64,000 bases of DNA, from assembly GCA_900618425.1 (NCBI GenBank), contig UZAN01039378.1, positions 78,238-142,237 on the forward strand. Reading direction: 5' to 3'. The stretch comes from Echinostoma caproni (lineage: Eukaryota > Platyhelminthes > Trematoda > Plagiorchiida > Echinostomatidae). Under the pieces are notes generated by a model. It saw nothing but the letters and a program-made list of their open reading frames with translations. It had not been told where the DNA came from and made no database searches. The position numbers and the translations under genes were made by a program. Shown one piece after another: positions 48,363 to 59,450 of the stretch (position 1 is its first letter; the number at the start of each line of letters is the position of its first letter).

Positions 48363-50067
48363 ACGATCTTTTATCAATGGGACGAAATCAATTGCTCTGA
48401 CTAGTTGACACTCAATTCAACCGTTTGTTCTTGTGACTACTATCTAACTGTTGAAAAAAACTTCCTTTTGGGAAAATGTACAGTATCACCCCTTCCGGTT
48501 AGCTAATAATATTTCCGTTGGTATGGTTGCTCCATTCTTCCAGTAAAATAGAAGAGAACAAACCAAAGTTTATCTCACTTGTATTCCCCGAAATAAACAT
48601 TTATCTTGGAAACACAAACAAAGGGGCATCTTACACATCTGTTTGTATTGAAATCATGAAGAGTATATTATTGAATTTCACTGTTTGCAGTAGATCTTTT
48701 TTTTCATTGTATCTGTTTTAGATTCAAAAGAATGCGCCCTTGATAAGTTAAGATGCTTAAAACCAACCGATATATATCTTTTTTAGAACTGAATGTCTCC
48801 AGCTGCATCAACTCCGTGAATCTTACGCTTTTTACCGCCACCTACTCAACCATGTTTTTGAGTCTTTGTCGCATTTCAAACATCCACCCGAGTGATGCAC
48901 AAAAACCAAAAATTCAGCTCAATCATTACAGGTAACTGTTTATGTGAGTTTGTTTGTCCCAAGCACGCGATAAATACTGAGAGAGGACGACCTTCCCATG
49001 ATTAAGTCATCCGTTCTTAAAACGAACACCACGGTCAGTGAACGAAATTGGTCTTGCTTGTCCTATGTGCATAACGGGGACAGAAACCGTGCGTTGTGAA
49101 GCAGTCCTTCAAAGGATTCCTAAAATGGAGCGTTAACATTAACTTTTCATGCAATGCGTTTTTCCCAGGGAAAAAAGAAGACGTGTCAGTAGAACAAAAG
49201 GATGGATATTGTTGTTTTGGTTAGCAATGCAAAACAACCCAGTTGTCCCGAAGACAAAAGATCGAGCTGGTTTTGCCATCAGACAAGTTATTGCCTGGGC
49301 ACTCCTGTTCGATAGGTATTCACTTGCTGAATGGAACCAGAATGTAGTTTTAACTTATATTCTATCGATAGCATAGTTGCTATTAGAAATGTAAATCATG
49401 GATTGCTACAACACTACTAATCGGTGTCAGTGCGGAAGTGATTTTGAAGCCATCATATAAATTTGTGATTGTTTTTCAATGCCTCGCATAGTCGCGTATG
49501 GCGCGGCTTACTAACTCTAAATAGAAACCCCATTTTTAAACGCAATGCTAATTATCTTATTCAGAATTTTCTATCAAATGAAACCGATGAGTTATTTGGA
49601 ATAAATTTTGTATTTGGGAATCAACGTGTTTGCAAAGACAAAGAATCTCACTGGATTCTAACATTCCACTAGGGTTTACGTTCAAGCCACATCCAATGTC
49701 TGTTAGCCTAAAGAAAAACCCGAACAAATGTTATTAAATAGCTGAATTAAGTAATATTTTGACTCAAGTGGTAATGCCATATTGTCGAATACCATGAACA
49801 GCGTACATTTTGGATGTACGAAAAGCCATATTTTTACTGTTTGTAACACCTAGAGTGCGTTTTAGAGTCTCCAGTGTAAAAGATTAATAAGATTCTTTAC
49901 GGAACTATTGAGCTGGAACTAGAAACTCTTAAATTCTTTCTGGCATTTAACTCTTTTGCATGCTGCTTGAAAAGTTGCACGTTTTGTAGGAAGATTACTA
50001 TGATGATAGCTGAACGAGACAATATTTTGGCCAAAAACAGAATCACGAAGTTTATATTTTTCGCTTG
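48363..50067. other. No recognised gene
   Basis: Open frames at 48518-48721, 48753-48935, 49149-49376 and 49469-49672 (all +) have no recognised family. Confidence 0.45.
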
Positions 50068-51045
50068 CCAAAGTCAAAGTCACAGAATTTTATGCGCGAT
50101 TTAAAAAATCTAAAGCTTTTCATGCCCTACAGGATTTTCGCAGAATATTTTGAATAACTTCACAAAGAGAAAACGTCAATAATAACAGTTTGCATTCTCA
50201 CTCATGGATGACGAAAGTTTAAGTTTTCTAATGCTTTATCAAATTGCAATTTAAGTAGTTCAGCTGTAGGGGCACACACTACATCGGATGGAAGAAAGTT
50301 CCATACGCCGCACCCTCTGACTGCAAATGAGTGCCGGAAATCAATGGGGCTGTTCTGGGTCATCAACTTCAGTGGATTTCCACTGAAGTGATCATTTTGA
50401 GATAAAGTGAGCATAGAACGGCTAGGGCGCTGGGTTGATGCAGTATGTGATATGCCAAATTAGGTCCTCCGAATTCGGAGGCACTGAGATGAGTAGAGTC
50501 CCAATACTTGCAGTCTTTCGAAGTATGTCTTATTATACAAACCGTTTAATAATTGTGTGGCCAGCCTTTGTGGACGTTTTAGAGCGTTCTTGTAGCGGTT
50601 CAACCATATTTGATCGGCTTATTTCGTGTGTGACCGTACGCTGATAGCAAGCGGTGCTCTTTCGAACTGCTCAAAAACACGTTTGACTAGTTCAACTTGC
50701 TTTACAGCAATGGATGAGGGTCTGGCACAGTGCATGGAACATCCTACGTCCTCCTGTACCATGAATCCCAAATCCCTTTCGTCAGTGGTAGTAGTATTTG
50801 GTTGCCCAGACCATAGTAGAAACGAGTCTTGTGCCGGATGGAAATAACTCTGCATTTGGAAACGTTGAACTTGATTTCATTGGCGATTGACCATCAGTGG
50901 GCTGCGTTGATCGTTTGTTGAAGTGGTGGATAATCCACTGGATGTGTTACAGTTCTCCAGGGCATGTGGCAGGTCGTTTACAAACGCAACAAAGAGACAA
51001 AGCCCCAGTACGGCTCTTTGAGGAACCCCTCGGGAAGCGGTGATA
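50068..51045 (-). mobile_element. LINE family A, 3' part, cut by assembly gap
   Basis: From the gap inward, on the minus strand: ITASRGVPQRAVLGLCLF and VAFVNDLPHALENC (motif B region), then DERDLGFMVQEDVGCSMHCA, and at the carboxy end GCGVWNFLPSDVVCAPTAEL (50414-50202). The 3' tail includes AAATCCTGTAGGGCATG and ends ACTTTGACTTTGG near 50068, as in the other family A copies. The FADD box could not be located in frame. Frameshifts and stops show it is inactive. The upstream part runs into unknown bases. Confidence 0.75.
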
Positions 51046-51929
51046 NNNNNNNNNNNNNNNNNNNNNNNNNNNNNNNNNNNNNNNNNNNNNNNNNNNNNNN
51101 NNNNNNNNNNNNNNNNNNNNNNNNNNNNNNNNNNNNNNNNNNNNNNNNNNNNNNNNNNNNNNNNNNNNNNNNNNNNNNNNNNNNNNNNNNNNNNNNNNNN
51201 NNNNNNNNNNNNNNNNNNNNNNNNNNNNNNNNNNNNNNNNNNNNNNNNNNNNNNNNNNNNNNNNNNNNNNNNNNNNNNNNNNNNNNNNNNNNNNNNNNNN
51301 NNNNNNNNNNNNNNNNNNNNNNNNNNNNNNNNNNNNNNNNNNNNNNNNNNNNNNNNNNNNNNNNNNNNNNNNNNNNNNNNNNNNNNNNNNNNNNNNNNNN
51401 NNNNNNNNNNNNNNNNNNNNNNNNNNNNNNNNNNNNNNNNNNNNNNNNNNNNNNNNNNNNNNNNNNNNNNNNNNNNNNNNNNNNNNNNNNNNNNNNNNNN
51501 NNNNNNNNNNNNNNNNNNNNNNNNNNNNNNNNNNNNNNNNNNNNNNNNNNNNNNNNNNNNNNNNNNNNNNNNNNNNNNNNNNNNNNNNNNNNNNNNNNNN
51601 NNNNNNNNNNNNNNNNNNNNNNNNNNNNNNNNNNNNNNNNNNNNNNNNNNNNNNNNNNNNNNNNNNNNNNNNNNNNNNNNNNNNNNNNNNNNNNNNNNNN
51701 NNNNNNNNNNNNNNNNNNNNNNNNNNNNNNNNNNNNNNNNNNNNNNNNNNNNNNNNNNNNNNNNNNNNNNNNNNNNNNNNNNNNNNNNNNNNNNNNNNNN
51801 NNNNNNNNNNNNNNNNNNNNNNNNNNNNNNNNNNNNNNNNNNNNNNNNNNNNNNNNNNNNNNNNNNNNNNNNNNNNNNNNNNNNNNNNNNNNNNNNNNNN
51901 NNNNNNNNNNNNNNNNNNNNNNNNNNNNN
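51046..51929. other. Assembly gap (884 unknown bases)
   Basis: A continuous run of N. It starts inside a LINE, so more of that LINE probably lies in the gap. Apparent long open frames across it are artefacts. Confidence 0.99.
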
Positions 51930-52661
51930 GGATACGGTATACACGGTAGATTGCTTGAAATCTGTAATGCTTCATGTTTCGTTACAATGAACACCTGATC
52001 GAACTGTCTTTTGGGAACTCAGCAGCTTCAAGAGTTGTGATTCAAACATGTCCGGACGATCTCAATGCTGAGATTCTGCATTTTACCTTCCTTGTAGAGT
52101 TGATGTGTTTATAGAGCCATTTTGGTTTGTAAATGACTTTTTGAGTCGATAAAAATCAAATAAAACCTCAAAAAGGGATTTATGTTTTAGGTTGTCATTT
52201 TCGATCTGTTCAATCAAGAGATCAACTCAACAACTGGATAGGGCAGCTCAGTTAAATAAGCTCATTACGGCTTGAAAACAACTTCCTTTAGATCGTAGAC
52301 TCAGATAAGATTGAAAAACAGAAACATTCATTCAGTCACTGTTAGTGCTACCTTTGTAAGTCAGTTAGTATTTGGCCAATATTCTCTGAAGTTTTGCGTT
52401 CTCGATCCGTCACTCAATTTCTCAGAGTTTGGATTTCACCTCTGCCATCTGGTCATCATCCCCAAAAAGGTACTGTATTTTTGGCTGCGAACATTATGCT
52501 CCGTTGTTCTTCGAATATCTGCGCCTGGTGGCTGGAAACTCAAAAAAGCGTTGGTAATCTTGTCAGGAGTAAGTCAATAGAAAATAAAATGCGTGGTTCA
52601 TAACAACAAGTAATTCTTTTCGAATTCAAATAATGCTCCTATCGAATTGTAAATTCCAGCT
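51930..52661. other. No recognised gene
   Basis: Overlapping plus-strand frames at 52311-52603 are unassigned. CTCAATTTCTCAG (ending about 52427) and AAAAAG|GTACTG (about 52470) resemble splice sites around a 44-base segment, which is too little to support an exon. Confidence 0.4.
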
Positions 52662-52845
52662 GATGGTGGCCCGCTGGTAACGTCACCGAATCATCACCCC
52701 GGTTGACGTGTGTTCGAAACTCACCGCCACCGCCTGACTTTCCCCATTGTTTGTTGAATGGCAGCCCTTTGATTGGCGGCCTCCCTCTTCCTGAAAATTG
52801 TATCTTTGTATATTTAATAAAACGAAAAAAAGAAAAAGAAAAAAA
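52662..52845 (+). mobile_element. tRNA-derived SINE, type 1, older copy
   Basis: This aligns with the SINE at 48.2 kb: GGTGGCCCGCTGGTAACG at the A box, TGTTCGAAACTCACCGCC at the B box, then GGCAGCCCTTTGATTGG, CTTCCTGAAAATTG and TATTTAATAAAACG. An A-rich tail of AAAAAAAGAAAAAG type follows. It has more substitutions in the boxes than the other copy, so it is older. Confidence 0.7.
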
Positions 52846-55778
52846 TCAAATTGTTTACATGAATACCTTTGAACTGTGTTAACTACCGTTTTCTCTCGAA
52901 ATCAAATCAAGCCAATAAATTGTGTTATTGCACCCTAAAGTGCATACTCTGCTGCCAAACTGACAACAGATCAAAATGAAGAAACAATTAAATGACAGCA
53001 AGTGAGGGGCTAAATTATTGCTATAGATAAATAACGAAAAATGCCTAAGTGAGTGGCACGAAATACGGACGAGAACTATGCCTGGGATGTATGCCCCTGA
53101 ACGTGCTTGAAGATGGTTTGTCCAGAAGTGAGTGGAGGCGGGAAAAATAGCTTTAGACAAATTAAAATGAAGATGATGACAGGGGTTAGATGGTACATTG
53201 GGAGGGAGCGTATCATAAACATTGATGGGTGCGAAGACAACGTAATGGAATATATAAAGTGCGGGTAAATCGCGAAACAATAATAAATAACCGGGTTATC
53301 CAAACTTTACACAGGTATCCTATTGTAACAGTTCAGGAAAGTTATCTGTAGAGAAAGGCAGTTGTAAACGCAGTTATGTACAAACGCTTTTATCAAGTGT
53401 AGGAGAACCAAAAGCAACATTGATTGGTAGTAAACAAAATTGATTTGCAACACCCTAATTAATAGGTTTAGGCTCAGGCAACTCGGTCGCTGTAGCATAT
53501 AAGCTGCTTCTGAGTCGAAGACGTTATGCTAAGGAACATACTGGTAGGCGAAACAACACAATGGTTTACAGGAATAGAAGGCAAATTATCTTTATCAACA
53601 ATTGTATGACTGTTGTCCAGAAACGTGAGTCTAGCGATGACAGAATCGAACGCACTAAGGAAGCTATATCATAGCGACTGGAACAATAGGGACAAAGGTT
53701 GAACAAAGTACAACCTTCTGTTCTGAAGTATGGGAAGAAGTTAAGTAAACTTTTTGAAGTTCATGTTTAATACCAACATTTTGTGCGGCAGCTTTTGGGA
53801 CTTGGTATAATTCCAGTCTTGCTCTGTCAATCAGATATTGAATATTGTGGAAGTAAATTATTGACGGCATTGGACTAATGGAGTGGCAGGGTGNATTTAA
53901 AAACTATAGATTATACTCCGTGTGGAAAATTATTAATTTTCGCACCAAGTATCCCAAATATACGTGGTAATACCACCACCAGGCCTTTGGAGTATGACTG
54001 GATTATCGACCTGGTAGTCAATAAATACACTAAATTGGATCAATCCGTCATCTATGTCTGTGTGCAATCAAGTCTCCTGAACGAATTTATCCCCGATTTG
54101 CGAGTATTCACAAAGTTCCATGTGGTTATTGATATCTACGATAATTCTCGGCAGAGAACGGCCAATTTAACTGATTACGGTAGGAATGCACACCGCAGAA
54201 ATGTTTTTGTCGGAATAAGATCCACTCCTCTAAATTATTTCAATCGTTCTGCATCGGTGATAAACAGATCCAGACACAGCAATTTTCGGGAGCCATAGGG
54301 ACTGCAATAAATCCCAATGAATTTTATCGACGGGTATCATTTAGTGGGTCCATGGCCCTAGTAACGTTACCAACAACATAAATCAATGCGATGAAATGAT
54401 ACCCAAATTGGATTTTGGAAAAATATAATAACGCGTATTGAAAAACATTTTGAACAGAACAACTAAATTCGAAGGCCTTGCTAAACAATGAGCGCAGTAG
54501 TGATGAGATATACTTCGATTGAAGTAATTCCTTCTTACTACAATCACCCATTCTTTCGGTAATCGACTTTAAAGATTTGAGAAAGGTTGTCAAGAAAGTT
54601 ATTAACCGTCAAGTAACCGTTGAACTGTGTAACCTTCCGTTAACTTGGATTCCATCTTATCATTAAGGAATGTGTTTTATTCTCCGTAATTGTTTGATCT
54701 GACCATTCGATCTCAATTGAGATTTCAACGAGGAACTCATGGAACTGATACTGAGGACCTTCCATCTATAGTGCAGTATCGTCGGGTTTATTTGATTACA
54801 CAGATGCGGGTGCCTTCCTATGCTCAGAGTATATGCATTTGTCAATGAGCCATGATAACGGGAAAAAAATTTACTTTTTGGGTGTTAAATGTTATTCTAT
54901 CACCTATGATGATATATGAACTCCTATGTTTCACCATTTGCCTGCAACGTTCATATGGGGTTCAGCTTCATATACCGCTCGCTGTGGAAGGAGTTGATAG
55001 CGGGAACACGCATGTAGGTAATCCAAATTAACGAACCGTTGTTATCTTCTGTAGGACATCTGTTCAGCCGAGGTGTTCGTTGATCTCACCAATCGCTACA
55101 CGTAGTTGATAATAGACTGAATGATTGACCCTCAGACATTTTGACTTTGGTGGTTTGTTGAATAGTAAAGAAGATTTATGACTTTCGAACTTTTTGCTTG
55201 AAGTCAACGAATTGAGATCCATTAAGAAAAAACATTTTGAAGTAATTTAAACTCTTTCCTTTTGTGACTCGTATTTAAAGTTTTTTCTTGGTAAATAGAA
55301 TGCGAACGGCAAAATTATTTGCGCGATAAAAAAAATGCAATTAATTTTAACCTTTTTCTCGTATTTCTTAACAGAATGGTTTTTCCCTGAGGTACATTAG
55401 GTAGTTGATATGCAAAAGCGATTCACGAGATAGGTTAAACATTTGGCGAACAAACCAAGAAGCTCATTTTTCATGCATATACTTATGTCTTGAGAGAGAG
55501 AAAGACAATCATCGAACATAGTTCCAATCTCATGGAAAGGTTGTCTGAATGCCGAATCACTGCGCATCGAAAAAAGTAGAGTAGCAGCAAGCTCAGTTGA
55601 CGTGATTCATCTCAAGGCTAATACAGAACAACTTATGTCAAAATGTTTGGCAGGGAAGAGAAATTATGAAAAAAAGGGATGAGAAATAATCAACATGCCA
55701 GTTTCATGATCGGAGGTTACTTTCACTTTGGTCATCACACACATATTGGCCTGGGGTCATCATGGGTGGGTGTTGGCG
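52846..55778. other. No recognised gene
   Basis: Overlapping minus-strand frames at 52879-53303 look like chance. One unassigned plus-strand frame is listed separately. Nothing else is supported. Confidence 0.4.
53891..54298 (+). other. Unassigned 135-codon open frame
   Basis: One of the longest uninterrupted frames that is not part of a recognised element. One unknown base falls in codon 2 (53894). It reads protein-like in places (LEYDWIIDLVVNKYTKLDQ, FTKFHVVIDIYDNSRQRTA) and ends NRSRHSNFREP-stop. I do not recognise the family. The basic, Arg/Asn-rich end could suit a nucleic-acid-binding or LINE first-frame protein, but no motif supports that. Confidence 0.2.
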
Positions 55779-55870
55779 TTGGAAGATCAATTGTTCTGAC
55801 CAATTGTTTTTGGGAGCATCGGGGGATTATCTAGTCGGATTCAGATCACCTTCGCTCTGGCAAGAATCCA
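55779..55870 (+). repeat. Dispersed repeat C, copy 3
   Basis: TTGGAAGATCAATTG, CAATTGTTTTTGGGAGCATC, GGGGGATTATCTAGTCGGAT and CAGATCACCTTCGCTCTGG align with copies at 8.3 kb and 23.3 kb. The GC-richer sequence after it (to about 56100) may belong to the same repeat but has no partner in the window. Confidence 0.6.
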
Positions 55871-56897
55871 AACCCTAATCCCCTTATATCGATGCCTGCA
55901 ACCCAAATAGATGGGTCCAATTCCTCGATCAAATTAGTCACGTGGTGTGACTCCATCAGGTGCAAAACGACTGAACTGTTGACTATCCTAATCACCCAAA
56001 CTTTCTGCCAGGCCTGGCGGTGTTCGTCGACCCGTTTGCATACGCACCTTGGTAGGGTAGTATTAACATACCCAGCAGTAAACATTCGAATGTAGCTTGG
56101 TTCCTTTCTATCGGGTGTGCTAACATGTTTTGGTATCTGAATTACTCAGCTTGGTACTTTGTTGCTAAGGCTAGTGCACAGACCACTGATAATAGCTGGT
56201 TGCCTTCTATTCTCAAACGTTCGTCAAAAGAGGAAGTGAATGCTCTGTTCCATGTCATTATATTTGGTCGTCCATTCCACTTGAATATACATTAAACACT
56301 GTGTATGGACTTTCTGTTGGTTTAGTCACAATTGTAAAGCGTTTGATGGTACACTGACCAAACTGGAACTTTTTAAACAGTTTTAAATACCTTTTAAGTG
56401 TCCGCGTGTGCTCTCGTCAGGAAAACCACTGAACTGGTCACTAGACGATCCGAAAAAATTCAACAAATCTAACGGTTAGTCATTTGATTAATTTGATTGT
56501 CGTCGAATGTGCAGCTCAGTGACACTGGTTTTATCTCACAATAAGCAGTTTCGATGATTGAATCCTAGAAGGGACTCAAACGAACGCACAGCTAATGTGT
56601 TCTCCAAGTGCTGCAACAGACATCAGCATCAGCCATTCCAGAGAATCATTCAGTTTCACTTCAAATTGACAGCGTGATAAAAGAAAAGAAAAGAAAAAGA
56701 ATTTTAAAATGTCTTGGGGTTCTTCCTCACTACACAAAATTTGAAGAGACCAAATCTCAGTTGGATTTTCCGATGCAAATGTAATGGGTTGTTATTTCAA
56801 CTCTCTGGATATTCAGCCTGTTTTGCAGCGAGTCTTGAAACATGAAGGCATTGACTTAAAACATAATAACGATTTTTGAAGCAATAACTCGCCTTTA
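55871..56897. other. No recognised gene
   Basis: Opposed open frames at 55846-56085 (-) and 55892-56095 (+) cover the same bases and are not supported as genes. An AAAAG microsatellite lies at 56678-56699. Confidence 0.4.
56678..56699. repeat. (AAAAG)n microsatellite
   Basis: ATAAAAGAAAAGAAAAGAAA run of about four units. Confidence 0.8.
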
Positions 56898-56898
56898 T

Positions 56899-57150
56899 CC
56901 ATTTCATCAATATAGAAGGAAGACAAATGTCGCGGGATGGTAACATTTCGTTTAATCTTCTCAATCACTGACTTAAAACAAACAGGTACACATGCGTTAA
57001 TCCGTTTTGGTTTGTTGCACACGTTCGTTCACCATAACTGATTAACCCCATGTGCTATTTATGTTTGTGTGTTTTAAGTCGGCGATTCGGAAGATTAAAT
57101 GAAATGTTCACATCTCGCGACATTTGTCTTCTGTTTGTATAAATGAAATA
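56899..57150. repeat. Imperfect inverted repeat (two arms of about 86 bases)
   Basis: The left arm (56899-56984) contains GAAGACAAATGTCGCGGGAT, AACATTTCGTTTAATCTTC and GACTTAAAACAAAC. The right arm (57064-57150) read in reverse contains GAAGACAAATGTCGCGAGAT, AACATTTCATTTAATCTTCC and GACTTAAAACACAC. The loop is about 79 bases. It could form a long hairpin or be two head-to-head copies of one small repeat. A related word order (GAAGACACACATGTCACGAG) occurs at 37400-37425. Confidence 0.75.
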
Positions 57151-59392
57151 GTGATTTTGTTTCAAGATTAAATTTCGGTTACAGATTCCGGGGCTAGATG
57201 TTTTTATTTGTCACTGAGACAAAGTGTACCACGAGTTTCACCAGTATCAGGTACCGATATTTGTGATCGACATTTGATCCCAAGGCTTTTTGGTTTGTCC
57301 TCTCTGGTAACTATCAAACATCTTTTGAATGCGATTTAAGATAATCATTTTGACCAGACGTCGCATATGAATTTTGAGTGTTGCATATCTTGTGATCTAA
57401 TCGGACTGGAACTGGGATACACATGATCTGATCGGCAATCGAAATGGTACAAATAGAGTAATTTTGTACTTTACACTAACGTACTACACAAAAGTGATTT
57501 CGAGAGACACAAAAAAAAAAACACTTGCTACATTTACCTTCAGTTATTAATTCTGTGATATCATTCACTTTCCTCAAGACTCTTTTTGTAGATCCACGCA
57601 TGCTTGCACCTGAAAAAAGGTGTTGATTCAGTAGATCTCAATACTGTTCAAACATTGATAGTTATAAAATCTATCGATCAACCCTTCCAGTCCCCTTTAA
57701 GGCCTCAGAGTAAGGTGACACATTTTTTCCCAATTAGGAATATTCAGTATCTGTTTGATGACCTAACTAGGAATCATCAGCTGAAGTAAAGTGCCCAGAC
57801 AGCTCAACTTTCATTTTTTCACAAGCATCCGCTGTTTATTTGTCCACCAAACTCGTGCAGTCTCACTGCCTGTCTCGCCCTCTAGCATTGATCTGCTTTG
57901 CACATTATTTGTTGTTCGGTTATCATGAGGACAGTTGAGTTACTCACATTGGTTCTCTAGCCTTCGAGTAAACTGCACGGATAGTCCAAACCTGTGCGTC
58001 CATTGATTGGCCAATTTGCTAAAGTGAACATCAGCCATATTTGCCACCGTGGTTTGGGATTGAGTGTTGTTTAATTTTCTGTGTCCGGTTTACACTATTG
58101 CTTTCGAGTTGAATGTATATCGAGAGAAATCGGAGGTGGGCTCTGAAATTGCGTATACTTGAACATTGGCTCAGGTAACTCTACACATTTTGCACAGATA
58201 AGAAAATGGTCTTGGTAGCTTGTGACTAGTTTTAACCAACCCTATTTGACCAAAACTTTTGATTGACTGGCCGAATGAATATTACCTTTTGTGTATCTAC
58301 TACCTTCTATCTGCCCTGTCTGGGGTCACGAACCAGATGTTTCCCGAAATTGGTGTCGTTGGAATTCATTTTGAAAGTCTTTCCAATAGTCTTTATTTAA
58401 ACGTAGCCTAGAGGTTTTCAAATTTGTGGAGAAATTACGTAGAAAAGTGAAGCTGATACCTGAAACGTTCTCAATATTGAACTTCTACAATGGTACATCT
58501 AACGAATTTTTTATTTATCTCCTATTTTTGTTCGGCACTTATTTGAAGCACGAGGACAAAACATATTCTCAGTTGGTAAATGCGCTCTACTGTCCAGTCC
58601 TAATAGAAAAACGACGGTGTGCCTTTTACATTAGACTGAGTTTTCTTTACACTTGAAACTATGCACAATAAAATAAGGCTAGTGGGAGTAGTCAAGTGAC
58701 CTACTTGGGTATAACTCTTGAGACCAATGATTTCTCATATTTACACACCCTAAATCTCTCTTGTAAGGAGTTCGTTTCAAACACAAAGATTGTCGCACCT
58801 TTTCACATGAATCAAGGGGAAGTTACTTTCCATTCAGCAGTTTGTTTTACTCATGATTCTTTACAGTTCTCCTGGAAGAATTTCCACTCTGCTGGAACCT
58901 GATTTTAAGTCTTCGTGACATGCACTTACAATTGGCTTCTGTGTCCTCCCAATCCCCAAATCACAAATTCTTGTAAACAATAATTGTGACTGATATATGC
59001 CTGATTGCACCCATCCTCCACATCGATATGCCTGCATGCATATCAGATTCATCGTTCTGATCATACTGTATATCATTTCTCATAGGTCCAAAAAACAAAT
59101 CCAGAACGTGCTATATTAACCTAACGAAAAGTCCTGTGAGGAACCCTTCACCTGGTTTATTAATTGATTTATGGGGTTTTGTACGTGGTTTCCTCTGGAC
59201 TTGGTAATGTATAATGGTAAAAATTGGATACCAATCAATTACCCAAAGGTGTGTAAAACAAGTTTATTTCTGTTATGCATTCAATTATGATGACTCGCAC
59301 CTTTTGGTTTTATTTCAGAGGCACACAGTTCCAGCAATTACAAAATAGGCGATTGGATACTTTGGCAACTTATGGAAACTATTGATTTCTCC
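57151..59392. other. No recognised gene
   Basis: Short frames only. 58426-58656 and 58696-58902 (+) are unassigned. A run of A at about 57511-57520 is simple sequence. Confidence 0.45.
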
Positions 59393-59450
59393 TAACCAGG
59401 TCAAAACAGCTGTCCAGTGCTTTCTAGCTTTTCAGTTCACGCTTCATTTG
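59393..59450 (+). repeat. SINE type 2 body fragment
   Basis: AACCAGGTCAAAACAGCTGT, CCAGTGCTTTCTAGC and TTTTCAGTTCACGCTTC match the bodies at 23640-23735 (inverted) and 23740-23935. No tRNA-like head is present upstream. Confidence 0.55.

Noticed and set aside
50877..51998. Several 316-355 codon open frames on both strands
   Set aside because: They run through the N gap. Only the short ends are real sequence, and one of them is LINE.
52428..52470. Micro-exon between splice-like signals
   Set aside because: 44 bases are too few to judge coding, and both signals are common by chance.
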